From NCBI GenBank assembly GCA_034440175.1, contig JAWXBO010000139.1, positions 1-10,516 on the forward strand: 10,516 nt of DNA, read 5' to 3'. Below, piece by piece: positions 1 to 6,172 of the stretch (position 1 is its first letter; each line of letters begins with the position of its first letter). The notes below the pieces were generated by a model that ran no database searches, had not been told where the DNA came from, and worked only from the letters and a program-made list of their open reading frames with translations. This DNA comes from SZUA-430 sp034440175. GTDB taxonomy: Bacteria > Pseudomonadota > Alphaproteobacteria > Micropepsales > Micropepsaceae. The translations under genes and the position numbers were made by a program.

Positions 1-384
1 ATCTTCGACAGCAGCAGTCCATTCTTGAACACTTTCACCTTCAGCCCATAACTCTTGAAGTTCCGATTTTTCCGCAACGCGTCGAACAGCAGCAACGGAT
101 TCTGCGAGAAGGCGGGCGCGGGCTTTGATGTCTGGTGTTCCGGCCAGCCAGGCGACAATATCGTCAGGCAATTTTGGGGCAGGATTTCCCGCCAGAGCAG
201 CGACGATTTCCGCTGCAGCTAGCGCCCGTTCACAATCGGGTGCCTCAAGGTAGGCATCAGTGGGTGCTTTGGAAACAGCTCGCAGGTTTGCACTCAAAAA
301 CTCTGCAGTTGGCCGCTTGAGGAACGCGTCTGCAAAGTCGGACGGTTCGTTATTGCCGAAGGGATCTGCGGACCAGGCACCCAT
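1..384 (-). CDS. DUF4259 family protein, C-terminus cut by window edge
   Basis: An open frame of 128 codons runs from an ATG at 384 to the left edge with no stop, so the gene is incomplete only at its C-terminus. The N-terminus MGAWSADPFGNNEPSDF matches the DUF4259 pattern (MGAWG.G.F.ND...). The stretch YLEAPDCERALAAAEIVAAL (residues about 45-64) and the Trp-containing tail (ELWAEG...EW.AAVED, residues 111-128) also fit that family, whose members are usually about 130-150 residues. Probably only a few residues are missing. A good ribosome site (GAGAGG, plus positions 393-398) lies 8 bases before the ATG. The protein looks soluble and cytoplasmic, with no signal peptide or membrane segment. 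The family has no established biochemical function, so none is assigned. The gene lies 220 bases downstream of lpdA on the same strand, far enough to have its own promoter. Confidence 0.82.
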   Translation of the reverse strand, partial: MGAWSADPFGNNEPSDFADAFLKRPTAEFLSANLRAVSKAPTDAYLEAPDCERALAAAEIVAALAGNPAPKLPDDIVAWLAGTPDIKARARLLAESVAAVRRVAEKSELQELWAEGESVQEWTAAVED

Positions 385-604
385 TATCCGAACCTCTCAA
401 ACAAGCGATGGTTGGACTCAAGACTACTCTATATTCACGCATTGGCCACGCTCGAATACTGACTCGGCGTCTTGGGGTTTGCCGAGTTTCAGTAACCAGG
501 TAATGGAGCCCGGCGACAGTTGGCGCCAGTAGCGAAACTCGTGCCCCCAACGACCGATGCAAACGCGCGCCGACGCTGCTCGACTTGCGAGCGCATGTTA
601 TTGC
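385..604. other. Intergenic gap between lpdA and the DUF4259 gene, with small hairpins
   Basis: No gene is supported here; the open frames across it are short and unlike any family I know. Two weak inverted repeats are visible. ACTCGGC (462-468) pairs with GCCGAGT (481-487) around a 12-base loop. GCTCG (578-582) pairs with CGAGC (588-592) around a 5-base loop, just after the lpdA stop. Neither is followed by a T-run on the minus strand, so neither is a convincing intrinsic terminator. The DUF4259 promoter should lie in this gap, but I could not pick out a clear -35/-10 pair. Confidence 0.4.
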
Positions 605-2002
605 TCACATATGGACAACTTTGCCGTAAGCATCGAGGACCGCCTCATGCATCATTTCGGACAAAGTTGGATGCGGGAAGACGGTGTGCATGAGTTCGGC
701 TTCGGTGGATTCGAGCGTGCGGGCGATGGTGTAGCCCTGTATGAGTTCGGTGACCTCGGCGCCGATCATGTGGGCACCGAGGAGTTCGCCGGTTTTGGCG
801 TCGAAGATCGTTTTGACCAGGCCTTCGGTGTCGCCGAGTGCGATGGCTTTGCCGTTGCCCATGTAAGGAAAGCGGCCGACTTTGACTTCGCGGCCCTCGG
901 CTTTGGCTTTTGCCTCGGTCATGCCGACGGAGGCCACTTGCGGCCAGCAATAGGTGCAGCCGGGGATTTTGGAAACGTCAAGCGGATGCAGGCCCTTCAC
1001 GCCTGCGATGCGTTCGACGGCGATGACGCCTTCGTGGCTGGCCTTGTGGGCGAGCCATGGCGGGCCCGCGACGTCACCGATCGCGTGGAGCCCTGGGAGA
1101 TTGGTTTCGGACCATTCGTTGATGACGATGTGGCCGCGGTCGACCTTCACGCCAATTGTTTCGAGGCCTAGATTCTCGATATTGCCGGTGATGCCGACAG
1201 CTGAAATTGCGCGGTCGACGGTAAGGCTTTGGGTTTTGCCGTCTTTGGACTTGATCGAAGCCGTGACGTTGTCTGCGCCCTTTGTCAGTTTCTCGACGGT
1301 GGCGCCGGTGATGATCCTCATACCCTGGCGGGTGAAAGATTTCAGGGCGAGGGCGGAGATTTCCTCGTCTTCAACTGGCAACACGCGGTCCATGACTTCC
1401 ACGACCGTTACCTCGGCCCCGAGGGTACGGTAGAAGCTGGCGAACTCGATGCCGATGGCGCCGGACCCGATGACAAGAAGCGACTTCGGCATTGCCGGCG
1501 GCACCATCGCCTCCTTGTAGGTCCAGATAAGTTTGCCATCCGCTTCAAAGCCGGGCAGCGTGCGCGCGCGGGCGCCTGTCGCGATGATGATGTTTTTGGC
1601 GACGTACTCCCCTGCCCCTTTGCCGGTGACGGTAAGCTTGTTCTTGGCGGTGAGCTTCGCTTCGCCGTCGATGACGGTGATTTTGTTCTTCTTGAGCAGG
1701 AACTTGACACCATTCGAGAGCTGGCTCGCGACTTTGCGGCTTCGTTCGACGATTTTTGCGATGTCGAATTTGATGTTGTCGGCGCTGAAGCCAAATTCGT
1801 TCAAGCGGTGCATGAGGTGGAAAATCTCTGACGAGCGCAGCAGAGCTTTCGTCGGGATGCAGCCCCAGTTCAAGCAGATGCCACCCAGATGCTCGCGCTC
1901 TATAATTGCGGTTTTCAGGCCTAACTGTGCGGCCCGGATGGCAGAGACGTAGCCGCCTGGACCGGCGCCAATAACGATGAGATCAAATTGGGTTTCGGCC
2001 AT
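605..2002 (-). CDS. lpdA: Dihydrolipoyl dehydrogenase (E3)
   Basis: This flavoprotein reoxidises the dihydrolipoyl groups of 2-oxo acid dehydrogenase complexes with NAD+. The 465-residue protein has the usual family length. It shows the FAD-binding VIGAGPGG (residues 10-17), the redox disulphide GGICLNWGCIPTK (Cys43 and Cys48), the NAD-binding VIGSGAIGIE (177-186), the second FAD motif HAIGDVAGP (306-313), and the C-terminal catalytic pair in HPTLSE (His444, Glu449). There is no N-terminal lipoyl domain, unlike some bacterial E3 proteins. I chose the ATG at 2002 (MAETQFDLIVIG), which has GGAG a few bases upstream. A start at 2071 would add 23 residues not expected in the family and would run through an inverted repeat. 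The gene is separated from pdhC by two plus-strand genes, so it must be transcribed on its own. It may also serve 2-oxoglutarate dehydrogenase or the glycine cleavage system. Confidence 0.97.
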   Translation of the reverse strand: MAETQFDLIVIGAGPGGYVSAIRAAQLGLKTAIIEREHLGGICLNWGCIPTKALLRSSEIFHLMHRLNEFGFSADNIKFDIAKIVERSRKVASQLSNGVKFLLKKNKITVIDGEAKLTAKNKLTVTGKGAGEYVAKNIIIATGARARTLPGFEADGKLIWTYKEAMVPPAMPKSLLVIGSGAIGIEFASFYRTLGAEVTVVEVMDRVLPVEDEEISALALKSFTRQGMRIITGATVEKLTKGADNVTASIKSKDGKTQSLTVDRAISAVGITGNIENLGLETIGVKVDRGHIVINEWSETNLPGLHAIGDVAGPPWLAHKASHEGVIAVERIAGVKGLHPLDVSKIPGCTYCWPQVASVGMTEAKAKAEGREVKVGRFPYMGNGKAIALGDTEGLVKTIFDAKTGELLGAHMIGAEVTELIQGYTIARTLESTEAELMHTVFPHPTLSEMMHEAVLDAYGKVVHM

Positions 2003-2020
2003 GAAGTCTCCGCGCACATT

Positions 2021-2059
2021 GTTGACCCCTGCCTCGCTCAGGGGCGCTGCCGTGTCAAC
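2021..2059 (-). promoter_or_regulatory. Nested inverted repeat in the lpdA leader
   Basis: CCCCTG (2026-2031) and CAGGGG (2039-2044) form a 6-base-pair stem around a 7-base loop. An outer pair, GTTGAC (2021-2026) and GTCAAC (2054-2059), brackets it. Read on the minus strand, the outer arm contains a consensus-like TTGACA (2058 to 2053), but no good -10 lies at the right distance. The site is 19-57 bases upstream of the lpdA ATG. It could be an operator or an RNA hairpin in the leader. Function is inference only. Confidence 0.3.
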
Positions 2060-2101
2060 GGCCCGGTGCACTGAAATATGGGGTTTCAGCCAAAAGGATT
2101 C

Positions 2102-2130
2102 TTGCTACGCTGCCTATCCGGGCGTAAGGC
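2102..2130 (+). promoter_or_regulatory. Candidate promoter for the VOC gene
   Basis: TTGCTA (2102-2107) and TAAGGC (2125-2130) are separated by 17 bases and lie 28 bases before the VOC start codon. The -35 fits the TTGNNN core used by alphaproteobacterial housekeeping sigma factors; the -10 is a poor match. The gap between the divergent lpdA and VOC genes is only 156 bases and must hold both promoters. Confidence 0.22.
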
Positions 2131-2158
2131 CCCGGCACTGCGATTTAGGAGAGCGAAC

Positions 2159-2545
2159 ATGATGATCGGTTATGTCACTATCGGTGCACTCGACGGCGAA
2201 AAGTCGGGTGTGTTTTACGACGCCGTCTTCGGCGAGATGGGTTGCGAGCGCAAGTTCAAGGACGGCGGTTGGATCGGCTATGGCGCCAGAGGCCAGGAGG
2301 GTCACGAAGTGTACGTGGTGTCTCAAACCGCGGACGGGAAGCCAGCGCGCGCGGGGAACGGAATCATGATTTCGTTCAAGGTAACGGGTAAGGCGGAAGT
2401 TGCGGCGGCCTACAAAGCCGGGCTTGCGCATGGCGGCACCGACGAAGGGGCGCCTGGTCCAAGGCCTGCCGACTCGACGACTTTTTACGGGGCCTATTTG
2501 CGCGACCCGACTGGGAACAAGATCTGCGTGTACTGCAAGCCATAA
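2159..2545 (+). CDS. VOC (glyoxalase/bleomycin-resistance fold) family protein
   Basis: The product is a 128-residue single-domain protein of the vicinal oxygen chelate superfamily. It begins MIGYVTIGALDGEKSGVFYD, the usual first beta-strand and helix of the small glyoxalase-like group. It ends FYGAYLRDPTGNKICVYC (109-126), the typical closing motif in which a D..GN turn precedes the last strand. The middle, DGKPARAGNGIMISFKV (59-75), also fits this group. Members bind a metal or small ligand and include glyoxalases, dioxygenases and resistance proteins; the substrate of this subgroup is not known. The ATG at 2159 is supported by AGGAG (2147-2151) with 7-base spacing; the adjacent ATG at 2162 is an alternative. 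The gene is divergent from lpdA, is followed by a strong terminator and appears to be monocistronic. Confidence 0.9.
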   Translation: MMIGYVTIGALDGEKSGVFYDAVFGEMGCERKFKDGGWIGYGARGQEGHEVYVVSQTADGKPARAGNGIMISFKVTGKAEVAAAYKAGLAHGGTDEGAPGPRPADSTTFYGAYLRDPTGNKICVYCKP

Positions 2546-2567
2546 AGTTCAATATCCGGCAGAAGCG

Positions 2568-2604
2568 AAATCGCGTGGCGTAATGCAACCGCCACGCGAT
2601 TTTT
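2568..2604 (+). terminator. Intrinsic terminator after the VOC gene
   Basis: A perfect 13-base-pair stem, AAATCGCGTGGCG (2568-2580) with CGCCACGCGATTT (2590-2602), encloses a 9-base loop and ends in a run of five T (2600-2604). It starts 23 bases after the VOC stop codon. The stem is GC-rich at its loop end and AT-rich at its base, as expected of a Rho-independent terminator on the plus strand. The A-run before it is only three bases, so efficient termination in the other direction is less likely, and nothing on the minus strand needs it. Confidence 0.88.
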
Positions 2605-2613
2605 GTGGGAAAA

Positions 2614-2642
2614 TTGCGGCTAAACTTTCGAACAATTTATTT
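2614..2642 (+). promoter_or_regulatory. Candidate promoter for the plus-strand membrane-protein gene
   Basis: An AT-rich stretch between the VOC terminator and the next gene holds TTGCGG (2614-2619) and TTATTT (2637-2642) with 17-base spacing, leaving an untranslated leader of roughly 120 bases. The upstream terminator implies that the downstream gene needs its own promoter. This particular pair is only one reading. Confidence 0.2.
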
Positions 2643-2767
2643 ATTTTCTACAAGCGTTTAAATGGTCAATGGACTGCGCTCGGTTGTACCGCTAAAGCCT
2701 TGCTCGTCGGTTGAGATTTGCGTGCAGTCGCTTGGGGGCGCATCGCAAAGTAATGGGGGACATTGCG

Positions 2768-3472
2768 ATGGAATTATTCGAAATTTTGGGATTGAGCAAC
2801 ACAACGATCCTGACATACGCCGCTGCTGTAATCGGGGGCGCCGTACTTTTGTCTACCGCTGCGCGCGCGATGCGGAGTGTTTCAAGCGGCGATAAGCTAA
2901 ACAGCCGCGTCAACAGGCTTGAGATGCGCTTGGCGGCCAGTGAAGACTATCAGCCGATACTGCAAATGGCGGAGACTTTGCTCGCAGACATGGCCCCCAA
3001 TAGCGTTGCGCCCGTGACCGAGATGTTCGCTGCCGCAAACTTGAATCGCTCATGGTTCAGCAAATCTGTCGACCCATCAGACATTGCCCAACGCGTTGTC
3101 GATGACTTGCAGGCCAGCATCGTGACGGCCGCCGAGATCGCGCGGCCAATTCAGACTATGAACGAAAGCGGCGCGATGGAAGTCAAGGCCCAGCACCGCC
3201 GTGCCGGACAGGAAGCCAAGCGCCTCGCTGCGCGTCTGAACACCGGCACATGGGACCGGTTTGGCGTGCGCTTGCTTCGCGGCGGCATGCCCAGCACCAC
3301 GGTCACCCTGCTGCAAGGATTTTTCCTGCAGGTGCACGCACTCAAAACGGCTGCGAACGAACAGGGCAAGGGTGCCAGTGTTGATGGCTTGATGACCGTG
3401 CTGCATTTGTCGGCCGAACTCATAAAGTCGGCAGAGCAGAACATCGAAGAGTTCAAGCGCCAAGCGGAGTGA
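2768..3472 (+). CDS. Hypothetical membrane-anchored protein, family not recognised
   Basis: I do not recognise this 234-residue protein. One hydrophobic segment (residues about 13-35) near the N-terminus is followed by Arg and a basic stretch, which suggests a signal anchor with the rest in the cytoplasm; periplasmic orientation cannot be excluded. The remainder is mostly helical and charged. It includes a short likely coiled-coil stretch (about 44-57, DKLNSRVNRLEMRL), a region rich in Ala, Arg and Lys (about 136-158), and a C-terminal amphipathic helix (about 206-234). It has two Trp, no Cys, and no catalytic motif that I can see. The ATG at 2768 is preferred because GGGGGA (2755-2760) lies 7 bases upstream; starts at 2753 and 2711 (TTG) are possible but have poorer context. 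Codon use and base composition resemble the neighbours, so recent transfer is not evident. The stop lies 6 bases from the end of the convergent pdhC. Confidence 0.8.
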   Translation: MELFEILGLSNTTILTYAAAVIGGAVLLSTAARAMRSVSSGDKLNSRVNRLEMRLAASEDYQPILQMAETLLADMAPNSVAPVTEMFAAANLNRSWFSKSVDPSDIAQRVVDDLQASIVTAAEIARPIQTMNESGAMEVKAQHRRAGQEAKRLAARLNTGTWDRFGVRLLRGGMPSTTVTLLQGFFLQVHALKTAANEQGKGASVDGLMTVLHLSAELIKSAEQNIEEFKRQAE

Positions 3473-3478
3473 GCGGCC

Positions 3479-4807
3479 TCAGGCCAGCATCGTCACCGGA
3501 TTTTCCAGATACCCCTTGAATGCCTCCAGCCAGGTGGCGCCAAGTGCACCGTCGATAACGCGGTGGTCGCACGACAGCTGCACTGTCATCATGTTGGCCG
3601 CGACGATGGCGCCCTTCTTGACGATAGCGCGCTGTTCGCCGGCACCTACCGCGAGTATCGCCGAATGCGGCGGGTTGATGACGGCGGTGAAGTCTCGAAT
3701 GCCCATCATGCCGAGGTTTGAGATCGCGAAGGTGCCGCCTTCGAATTCGGCTGGCTTGAGCTTTTTGGCCTTGGCGCGAACGGCCAGGTCTTTGACCTCG
3801 CGGGAGATGGCGGCGAGGCTTTTTTCTTCGGCTTTGAAAACGATGGGCGTGATGAGGCCGAAGTCCAGGGCCACTGCAACGCCCACGTCGGCGTGACGGT
3901 GGCGCAGCAGCGCCGTGTCGGTCCAGCTGCTGTTGACGCCGGGGACGCGGACGAGGGCCAGCGCCGCGGCTTTCACGATGAAGTCGTTCACCGAAACTTT
4001 GTAGGCACCCGCGCCTTCTGTTGGCGCCTTGTCGTTGATTTGCTTGCGCACGTCGAGCAGTGTGTCGATGTTGCAATCGATCTTGAGATAGAAATGCGGG
4101 ATGTCGCGTTTGGCGGTGGTCAGGCGCTTGGCAATGGTCCGGCGCATCCCGTCGTGCGGAATTTCTTCGTAGGTGTCCTTGGCGAAGTAGAGGCGCGCGT
4201 CGGGGATGGCTGATGGTATGGATGCGGGCGCGACTTTTGGTGGCGAGGCTGGCGCTTTGGCCACGCCGCCTTTCGTGGCGCCTTCAATGTCGGATTTAAC
4301 GATGCGGCCGTGGGGACCAGAGCCCTGGATCAAGGTTAGCTCGACGCCGCTTTGCGACGCGATGCGGCGCGCGAGTGGTGAGGCGAAGAGCCGTGGTGTC
4401 TGCCCCTCACCCTTTTTTTGCAAGGGCAAAAAAAGACCCTCTCCCGCAAGGGGAGTGGTAGAAGGAACACCTTTTGCAACTGCGTTTTCTTTCCTCTCCC
4501 CTTGCGGGAGAGGGTCTTTTTTGCTTTTCGCAAAAGAGGATGATGGGCCTGGCGCATACGTCTCACCTTCGTCGCGTAATTGCGCGATGATGGCATTGAC
4601 CTTCACGCCTTCGGCACCTTCGGCGACCACAAGGTCCGCGACGACGCCTTCGTCGACCGCCTCGACTTCCATGGTCGCCTTGTCGGTTTCGATTTCGGCA
4701 ATCACGTCGCCCGACTTTACCTTGTCACCGACTTTAACGTGCCACTTGGCAAGCTTGCCCTCTTCCATCGTGGGCGACAGTGCCGGCATGAGGATGGGGG
4801 TTGGCAT
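3479..4807 (-). CDS. pdhC: Pyruvate dehydrogenase E2, dihydrolipoyllysine acetyltransferase
   Basis: E2 forms the core of the pyruvate dehydrogenase complex and transfers the acetyl group from lipoyl-lysine to CoA. The 442 residues show, in order, a lipoyl domain (about 1-78, ETDKATME with lipoylated Lys43), a first linker, a peripheral-subunit-binding domain (about 138-175, ASPLARRIA through GPHGRIVKSDI), a second Ala/Pro-rich linker (about 178-203), and the catalytic domain (about 213-442). The catalytic domain carries FEGGTFAISNLGMMGI (355-370) and the active-site DHRVIDG (His415, Asp419). The first linker is abnormal: residues about 92-137 are encoded by a palindromic repeat and read KKDPLPQGERK and PLAGEGLFLPLQKKGEG rather than the usual Ala/Pro-rich sequence. 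The reading frame is intact. The ATG at 4807 is 3 bases after the pdhB stop, so translation is probably coupled. PdhC rather than SucB is inferred from the adjacent pdhA and pdhB. Confidence 0.96.
   Translation of the reverse strand: MPTPILMPALSPTMEEGKLAKWHVKVGDKVKSGDVIAEIETDKATMEVEAVDEGVVADLVVAEGAEGVKVNAIIAQLRDEGETYAPGPSSSFAKSKKDPLPQGERKENAVAKGVPSTTPLAGEGLFLPLQKKGEGQTPRLFASPLARRIASQSGVELTLIQGSGPHGRIVKSDIEGATKGGVAKAPASPPKVAPASIPSAIPDARLYFAKDTYEEIPHDGMRRTIAKRLTTAKRDIPHFYLKIDCNIDTLLDVRKQINDKAPTEGAGAYKVSVNDFIVKAAALALVRVPGVNSSWTDTALLRHRHADVGVAVALDFGLITPIVFKAEEKSLAAISREVKDLAVRAKAKKLKPAEFEGGTFAISNLGMMGIRDFTAVINPPHSAILAVGAGEQRAIVKKGAIVAANMMTVQLSCDHRVIDGALGATWLEAFKGYLENPVTMLA
4412..4435. repeat. 10-bp hairpin at the left edge of the pdhC palindromic element
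   Basis: CTTTTTTTGC (4412-4421) and GCAAAAAAAG (4426-4435) are exact reverse complements separated by the 4-base loop AAGG. The right half overlaps the outer end of the longer inverted repeat at 4426-4524, so the two structures would compete in RNA. Translated on the minus strand it contributes LFLPLQKKG. The right flank of the long repeat has a smaller counterpart, CTTTT/AAAAG (4524-4528 and 4532-4536), around a CGC loop. Confidence 0.75.
4426..4524. repeat. Long inverted repeat inside pdhC (palindromic repeat element)
   Basis: The left arm (4426-4455, 30 bases) and the right arm (4496-4524, 29 bases) are reverse complements except for one extra A in the left A-run. The spacer is 40 bases. 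The shared core reads CCCTCTCCCGCAAGGGGAG. The arms are richer in homopolymer runs and more GC-symmetric than the surrounding coding sequence. With the flanking hairpin the element covers about 4404-4537 and keeps the pdhC frame, encoding residues of about 92-135. The core closely resembles the CTCTCCC-GCAA-GGGGAG type of dispersed palindrome that I recall from intergenic regions of many proteobacterial genomes. Only one copy is present in this window, so the claim that it is dispersed in this genome is inference. Confidence 0.85.
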
Positions 4808-4810
4808 CGC

Positions 4811-6160
4811 TCAGCTCCGGTAGCAAACGGACTTCACTGCCGCGACAATTTCATCGACGGTGGGCAGTGCTAGTTTTTCGAGGTTGGCGGCGTAGGGCAT
4901 GGGGACGTCTTTGCCGGTCACGCGCAGTGGCGGGGCATCGAGATAGTCGAAGGCTTGCTCGATCACCTGGGTCGCAATCTCAGAGGCGATGCCACAGACC
5001 GGCCAACCTTCTTCCGCGATGACAATGCGATTGGTTTTCTTGACGGAGGTGACGACAGTCTCTGTGTCCAGCGGGCGCAACGAACGCAGGTCGATCAGTT
5101 CGGCCGCAATGCCGTCCTTGGCCAAGATATCGGCCGCCTGCATGATCATGCCCACGGTTATGGAATAGGACACGATTGTCACATCCGTGCCTTCGCGAAA
5201 GACGCGCGCCTTGCCGATGGGGACGGTGTGATCGATGTCTTTGGGTACATCGAAGCTTCGGCCGTAGCACATTTCATTTTCGAGAAAAATTACCGGGTTG
5301 GAGTCGCGGATCGCTGATTTGAGCAGGCCCTTCGCATCGGCGGCAAAATACGGCGCAACCACTTTGAGGCCAGGCACGGCGGCATACCACGCGCCGTAGC
5401 TTTGGCTGTGTTGGGCGCCGACGCGTGACGCGGCGCCGTTGGGACCACGAAAAACAATCGGGCAGCCCATTTGTCCGCCGGACATGTAAAGCGTCTTGCC
5501 GGCGGAGTTGATGATCTGGTCGATGGCCTGCATTGCGAAGTTCCAGGTCATGAACTCGATGATGGGGCGCAATCCGCCAAAGGCAGCACCTACGCCCAGA
5601 CCTGCAAAGCCCTGTTCGGTAATCGGCGTGTCGATGACGCGCTTGGGGCCGAACTCATCGAGCAGACCCTGGCTGATTTTGTAGGCGCCCTGATACTGAC
5701 CGACTTCTTCGCCCATCAGGAAGACGGTGGGATCGCGGCGCATTTCCTCAGCCATCGCTTCGCGCAAGGCTTCGCGCACGGTGATTGCATGCATTTGCGT
5801 GTCAGGGGCAAGCTCCGGTTCCCGCGGCACTACGGGCGGTTTGACGGCTTGTGGTTTCGGCGCCTGCACGGTCGGCGTTGGTGGCGGCGCACCGTTCGGC
5901 ACTTTCGTTTGCGGTTCGTCGTCGCCTTGCAGAATGGCAATGGGCGCGTTGACCTTCACGCCTTCGGTACCTTCGGCGACGAGCAATTGCGAAACTACGC
6001 CTTCGTCCACCGCTTCGACTTCCATAGTTGCTTTGTCGGTTTCTATTTCTGCAATCACGTCGCCCGACGAAATCCGGTCGCCTGCCTTGACATGCCACTT
6101 TGCAAGCTTGCCCTCTTCCATGGTGGGTGAAAGTGCCGGCATCAGGATTTCGGTGGACAT
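4811..6160 (-). CDS. pdhB: Pyruvate dehydrogenase E1 beta subunit with N-terminal lipoyl domain
   Basis: This is the beta subunit of the thiamine-diphosphate-dependent E1, which decarboxylates pyruvate and reductively acetylates lipoyl groups together with PdhA. The 449-residue protein starts with a lipoyl domain (1-78, ETDKATME, Lys43). A Pro/Ala/Lys linker follows (about 82-122), then the transketolase-like beta domain (about 123-449). In that domain EEVGQYQGAYK (151-161), TPITEQGFAGLGVGAA (178-193, with the diphosphate-cofactor-activating Glu182) and GAQHSQ (248-253, His251) are the expected motifs. Fusion of a lipoyl domain to E1 beta is characteristic of alphaproteobacterial complexes. 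The domain is nearly the same as that of PdhC. The ATG at 6160 lies 12 bases after the stop of the MAPEG gene; the ribosome site is weak (GGA 7 bases before the ATG), which suggests coupling. The stop is 3 bases before pdhC. Confidence 0.97.
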   Translation of the reverse strand: MSTEILMPALSPTMEEGKLAKWHVKAGDRISSGDVIAEIETDKATMEVEAVDEGVVSQLLVAEGTEGVKVNAPIAILQGDDEPQTKVPNGAPPPTPTVQAPKPQAVKPPVVPREPELAPDTQMHAITVREALREAMAEEMRRDPTVFLMGEEVGQYQGAYKISQGLLDEFGPKRVIDTPITEQGFAGLGVGAAFGGLRPIIEFMTWNFAMQAIDQIINSAGKTLYMSGGQMGCPIVFRGPNGAASRVGAQHSQSYGAWYAAVPGLKVVAPYFAADAKGLLKSAIRDSNPVIFLENEMCYGRSFDVPKDIDHTVPIGKARVFREGTDVTIVSYSITVGMIMQAADILAKDGIAAELIDLRSLRPLDTETVVTSVKKTNRIVIAEEGWPVCGIASEIATQVIEQAFDYLDAPPLRVTGKDVPMPYAANLEKLALPTVDEIVAAVKSVCYRS

Positions 6161-6172
6161 TGCTGGGTCCGA

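Noticed and set aside
462..487. The ACTCGGC/GCCGAGT hairpin as the lpdA terminator
   Set aside because: It is over 110 bases beyond the lpdA stop, has a 12-base loop and no following T-run on the minus strand.
350..562. A 70-codon minus-strand frame between lpdA and the DUF4259 gene
   Set aside because: It overlaps the start of the DUF4259 frame in another register, has no clear ribosome site and resembles no family.
557..1171. A 204-codon plus-strand frame opposite lpdA
   Set aside because: Its Phe/Gly/Asp-rich antisense translation has no domain, and lpdA covers it completely with conserved catalytic motifs.
4426..4524. The inverted repeat in pdhC read as a terminator or as insertion-sequence ends
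   Set aside because: It lies mid-gene with an intact frame through both arms, and the 40-base spacer holds no transposase. The flanking T-run is part of the repeat symmetry, and no target-site duplication was evident by eye.
4336..4596. An alternative minus-strand frame through the palindromic element (86 codons)
   Set aside because: The arms can be read in several frames because the repeat has few stops. Only the pdhC frame joins the lipoyl and binding domains.
5471..6130. A 219-codon plus-strand frame opposite pdhB
   Set aside because: It mirrors the E1 beta and lipoyl coding sequence. The His, Asp and Phe-rich translation is typical of antisense shadows.
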